In this document: piece by piece, positions 62,072 through 64,000 of the stretch
How the letters are laid out: every line of letters begins with the position of its first letter
Position numbering within the stretch: position 1 is the first letter of the stretch
DNA from: Nostoc sp. CHAB 5844
GTDB lineage: Bacteria; Cyanobacteriota; Cyanobacteriia; Cyanobacteriales; Nostocaceae
Direction of reading: 5' to 3'
Length of the DNA: 64,000 nt
Assembly (NCBI RefSeq): GCF_020829595.1
Contig: NZ_JAIVFW010000021.1
Span: forward strand, 1-64,000
The notes under the pieces: generated by a model
Database searches by the model: none
Told to the model about the DNA's origin: nothing
What the model saw: the letters and a program-made list of their open reading frames with translations, nothing else
Position numbers and translations under genes: made by a program

Positions 62072-62202
62072 CAGACAAGGAAAGTGCTGAGGAGCCAGTC
62101 GCACAGGAAGGCTCTGCCGCGCCACTGCGTTGCTGAGTAAAAATACTATTCCCTTTTTTCATGCGTTTTAGTGTACGCAGTTCATGATGGCTACTTAAAT
62201 AT

Positions 62203-62240
62203 TTACTTTTTACTTTTTACTTTTCACTTTTTACTTTTTA
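62203..62240. repeat. TTTTTAC/TTTTCAC heptamer array
   Basis: Five or so heptamers of TTTACTT type between the two PAS genes. Confidence 0.8.
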
Positions 62241-62272
62241 AGTATCCCTGCTGCTAAAACAGGAGTTTGCTG

Positions 62273-64000
62273 ATGAGCATCAATTTAACTGGTTTGGTCA
62301 AGCAATTACGGGCAATTTTAGGCAAAATGGAAGCGGTGCTAGGAGCGATCGCTGATGCTATTGTCTGGACAGGTAGTGATGGCAAAATCCAATGGTGCAA
62401 TTCTGCTTTCGACCAACTTGTTAACCAACCACATATTCGAGTTCTCAATGTCAAGCTGAGTGATTTGTTATTCCTGAGTTTAGCGGGTGAAGCAGTTGCA
62501 CCAGAATTTTATCCCAATATGAAAGTTCTAGAGGGAAAGTGTGAAATCACCGAAGAATACGAATGTTATGACGGCAGAAATCGCTCCTTAATTGTCGAAA
62601 TATCTGGCAACTGCGTTGAACTTCCAGGCGGTGACAAGTCTGCTGTATTAGTAATTCGAGATATCACTCAAGCAAAGCGCTGGGAAGCAGAACGTTCTTT
62701 GGCAGAACAAAAACAAGCAGAAACTCTGTCTCTTTTACAAGCTACATTAGAGTCTACTGCTGATGGAATTATAGTTGTTAATCAAGATTTTAATGTAGCG
62801 GTCTTTAATCAGAAGTTTCTGCAAATGTGGTCAATTTCTGAATCGTTGTTGCAACCAGATAAAAGCAAAGAACGATTCAAGTTCATGTCTGAACAAATGC
62901 GAGATCCAGAAGCTTTTATTGCCAGAGTCAAAGAGCTTTTTTATGAATATCCAGAACAGGCAGCTTTTGATTTGATAGAGATGAAAGATGGACGTGTTTT
63001 TGAGCGTTACTCTCAACCTCAATGGCAGGGCAATAAAATTATTGGACGTGTTTGGAGCTTTCGAGATGTTACAGAACGTAAACAGGCCGAAGCCGCTTTA
63101 CTAAAAAGTGAGCAAAAATTTCGCCACCTGTTCGAGAACTCGCAATTTGGCATCTTACGCAGTCGCATTGAGGATGGACTAGTTTTAGATGCCAATCAAC
63201 GACTGGCTGAACTATTAGGTTACACAACTTTAGCCGACTTAATTGGCAAAAAATTTACCACAGAGTTTTATGCCAACCTCAGCGATCGCCAGCGGATATT
63301 AACCCAACTGCGTCAAAAAGGTACACTCAACAACATCGAGTTACAGTTTAATCGGCGCGATGGCAAGGTGATTTGGGGCTTGTTTTCCTTACGTTGGAAT
63401 GTGGAAGACAATTGTATAGAAGCCGTGGTTGCTGACATTAGCGATCGCAAACAAGCCGAAGCAGATCTACATCGCAGTCATGCCATCCTCAAAGCCCAAC
63501 AAGAAGCTTCCATTGATGGAATTTTAGTCGTTGATGAAAATAATCAGATCGTCTCTTTTAATCAGCGTTTTTGTCAGTTATGGCAAATTTCCGAAACATT
63601 TGTCAGTGGTAACAATCGGCGATTACTAGAATTAGCACTAGCGAAATTAGAAAAGCCACAAGAGTTTCTCGCAAAAGTTGAGTATCTTTATGCCCATCCA
63701 GAAGAAGTCAGCCGTGATGAAATTCGCCTCAAAGATGGGCGGACTTTAGACCGCTATTCTGCATCTGTGCGATCGCTGACAGAAGATTACTATGGTAGAA
63801 TTTGGTACTTCCGCGATATTAGCGAACGCAAAACCGCAGAAGAAGCCCTGCGTCGCAGTGAAAAAAAATACCGCAACATTTTTGAAAACTTTCAAGTGGG
63901 AATTGCTCGTATCCGCATCGAAGATGGGTTATTTCTCGAAGCCAATCAACGCCAAGCCAAAATTTTAGGTTACAGTTCTGCGGCTGATTTAATTGGCAAA
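62273..64000 (+). CDS. Multi-PAS sensor protein, cut by the window end
   Basis: A frame from ATG 62273 (AGGAG at 62261-62265 is a good ribosome-binding site) stays open for 576 codons to the last base. It encodes a chain of PAS/PAC units: about 20-140 (ADAIVWTGSDGKIQWCNSAF; LVIRDITQAKRWE), 155-275 (STADGIIVVNQDFNVAVFNQKFLQMW; SFRDVTERKQAE), 280-395 ([41 protein letters not shown]), 405-525 (ASIDGILVVDENNQIVSFNQRFCQLW; YFRDISERKTAE) and a fifth starting near 533. Units 2 and 4, and 3 and 5, are closely alike, pointing to a duplicated two-PAS block. A histidine kinase end is expected outside the window. Confidence 0.82.
   Translation, partial: MSINLTGLVKQLRAILGKMEAVLGAIADAIVWTGSDGKIQWCNSAFDQLVNQPHIRVLNVKLSDLLFLSLAGEAVAPEFYPNMKVLEGKCEITEEYECYDGRNRSLIVEISGNCVELPGGDKSAVLVIRDITQAKRWEAERSLAEQKQAETLSLLQATLESTADGIIVVNQDFNVAVFNQKFLQMWSISESLLQPDKSKERFKFMSEQMRDPEAFIARVKELFYEYPEQAAFDLIEMKDGRVFERYSQPQWQGNKIIGRVWSFRDVTERKQAEAALLKSEQKFRHLFENSQFGILRSRIEDGLVLDANQRLAELLGYTTLADLIGKKFTTEFYANLSDRQRILTQLRQKGTLNNIELQFNRRDGKVIWGLFSLRWNVEDNCIEAVVADISDRKQAEADLHRSHAILKAQQEASIDGILVVDENNQIVSFNQRFCQLWQISETFVSGNNRRLLELALAKLEKPQEFLAKVEYLYAHPEEVSRDEIRLKDGRTLDRYSASVRSLTEDYYGRIWYFRDISERKTAEEALRRSEKKYRNIFENFQVGIARIRIEDGLFLEANQRQAKILGYSSAADLIGK

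Overview
The window is chromosomal DNA from a filamentous cyanobacterium, most likely of the Nostocales (Nostoc/Calothrix/Tolypothrix type). Reasons: many copies of the HIP1 octamer GCGATCGC inside and between genes; moderately AT-rich DNA; an OprB-type porin with an N-terminal SLH domain; an ndhD for NDH-1; CruG-like, CYTH, Uma2, TPR-kinase and multi-PAS kinase genes typical of the group; and heptanucleotide tandem repeats (STRR-like) in most spacers.

Layout. 1-58: the first codons of an IS630-type transposase cut by the window edge. 82-5137: a lone FdhF/YdeP-like molybdopterin oxidoreductase, divergent from a class I fructose-bisphosphate aldolase and a ROK sugar kinase. 5.2-12.3 kb: ComEC, a saccharopine-dehydrogenase-like enzyme, Uma2, a DJ-1/PfpI protein and a CYTH protein. 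12.3-15.8 kb: a CBS-PAS hybrid histidine kinase. 16.8-20.7 kb: small monooxygenase, DNA photolyase, GlsB-type membrane protein and two small hydrophilic proteins. 20.7-21.6 kb: a hicBA toxin-antitoxin pair between two copies of a roughly 130-bp direct repeat. 21.8-30.6 kb: pyrE, tRNA(CAU), CorC-type membrane protein, queC, Gfo/Idh/MocA oxidoreductase, DedA, and a ParM-like actin with a ribbon-helix-helix partner. 31-34.8 kb: a cytochrome P450 fossil, a membrane protein, an FAD oxidoreductase/2OG-oxygenase pair and a GNAT. 35-36.7 kb: ndhD.

37.2-47.2 kb reads as a phosphate-acquisition region: a Tat-lipoprotein PhoX phosphatase with a Pho-box-like triple repeat upstream, a Crp/Fnr regulator, an outer-membrane porin, and the pstS-pstC-pstA-pstB operon with a second Pho box upstream of pstS. 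It is followed by a CruG-like glycosyltransferase, RNase HI, a hybrid PAS histidine kinase, a rhomboid that has lost its catalytic residues, a Ser/Thr kinase with TPRs, two divergent PD-(D/E)XK-like paralogues, a six-domain response regulator and two PAS proteins, the last running off the window end.

The accessory signal is mainly structural. There are two 146-bp MITE copies with terminal inverted repeats and 8-10 bp target duplications, one placed on the T-tract of the porin terminator. There is also a repeated roughly 190-bp spacer element, a perfect 15-bp hairpin leading a 21-bp tandem array, gene fossils (P450, alpha/beta hydrolase, NarL-type kinase and regulator ends), and heptamer repeats that abut or overlap gene ends. 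No CRISPR array, rRNA or prophage was seen. All functional calls are from reading motifs; no database search was made.
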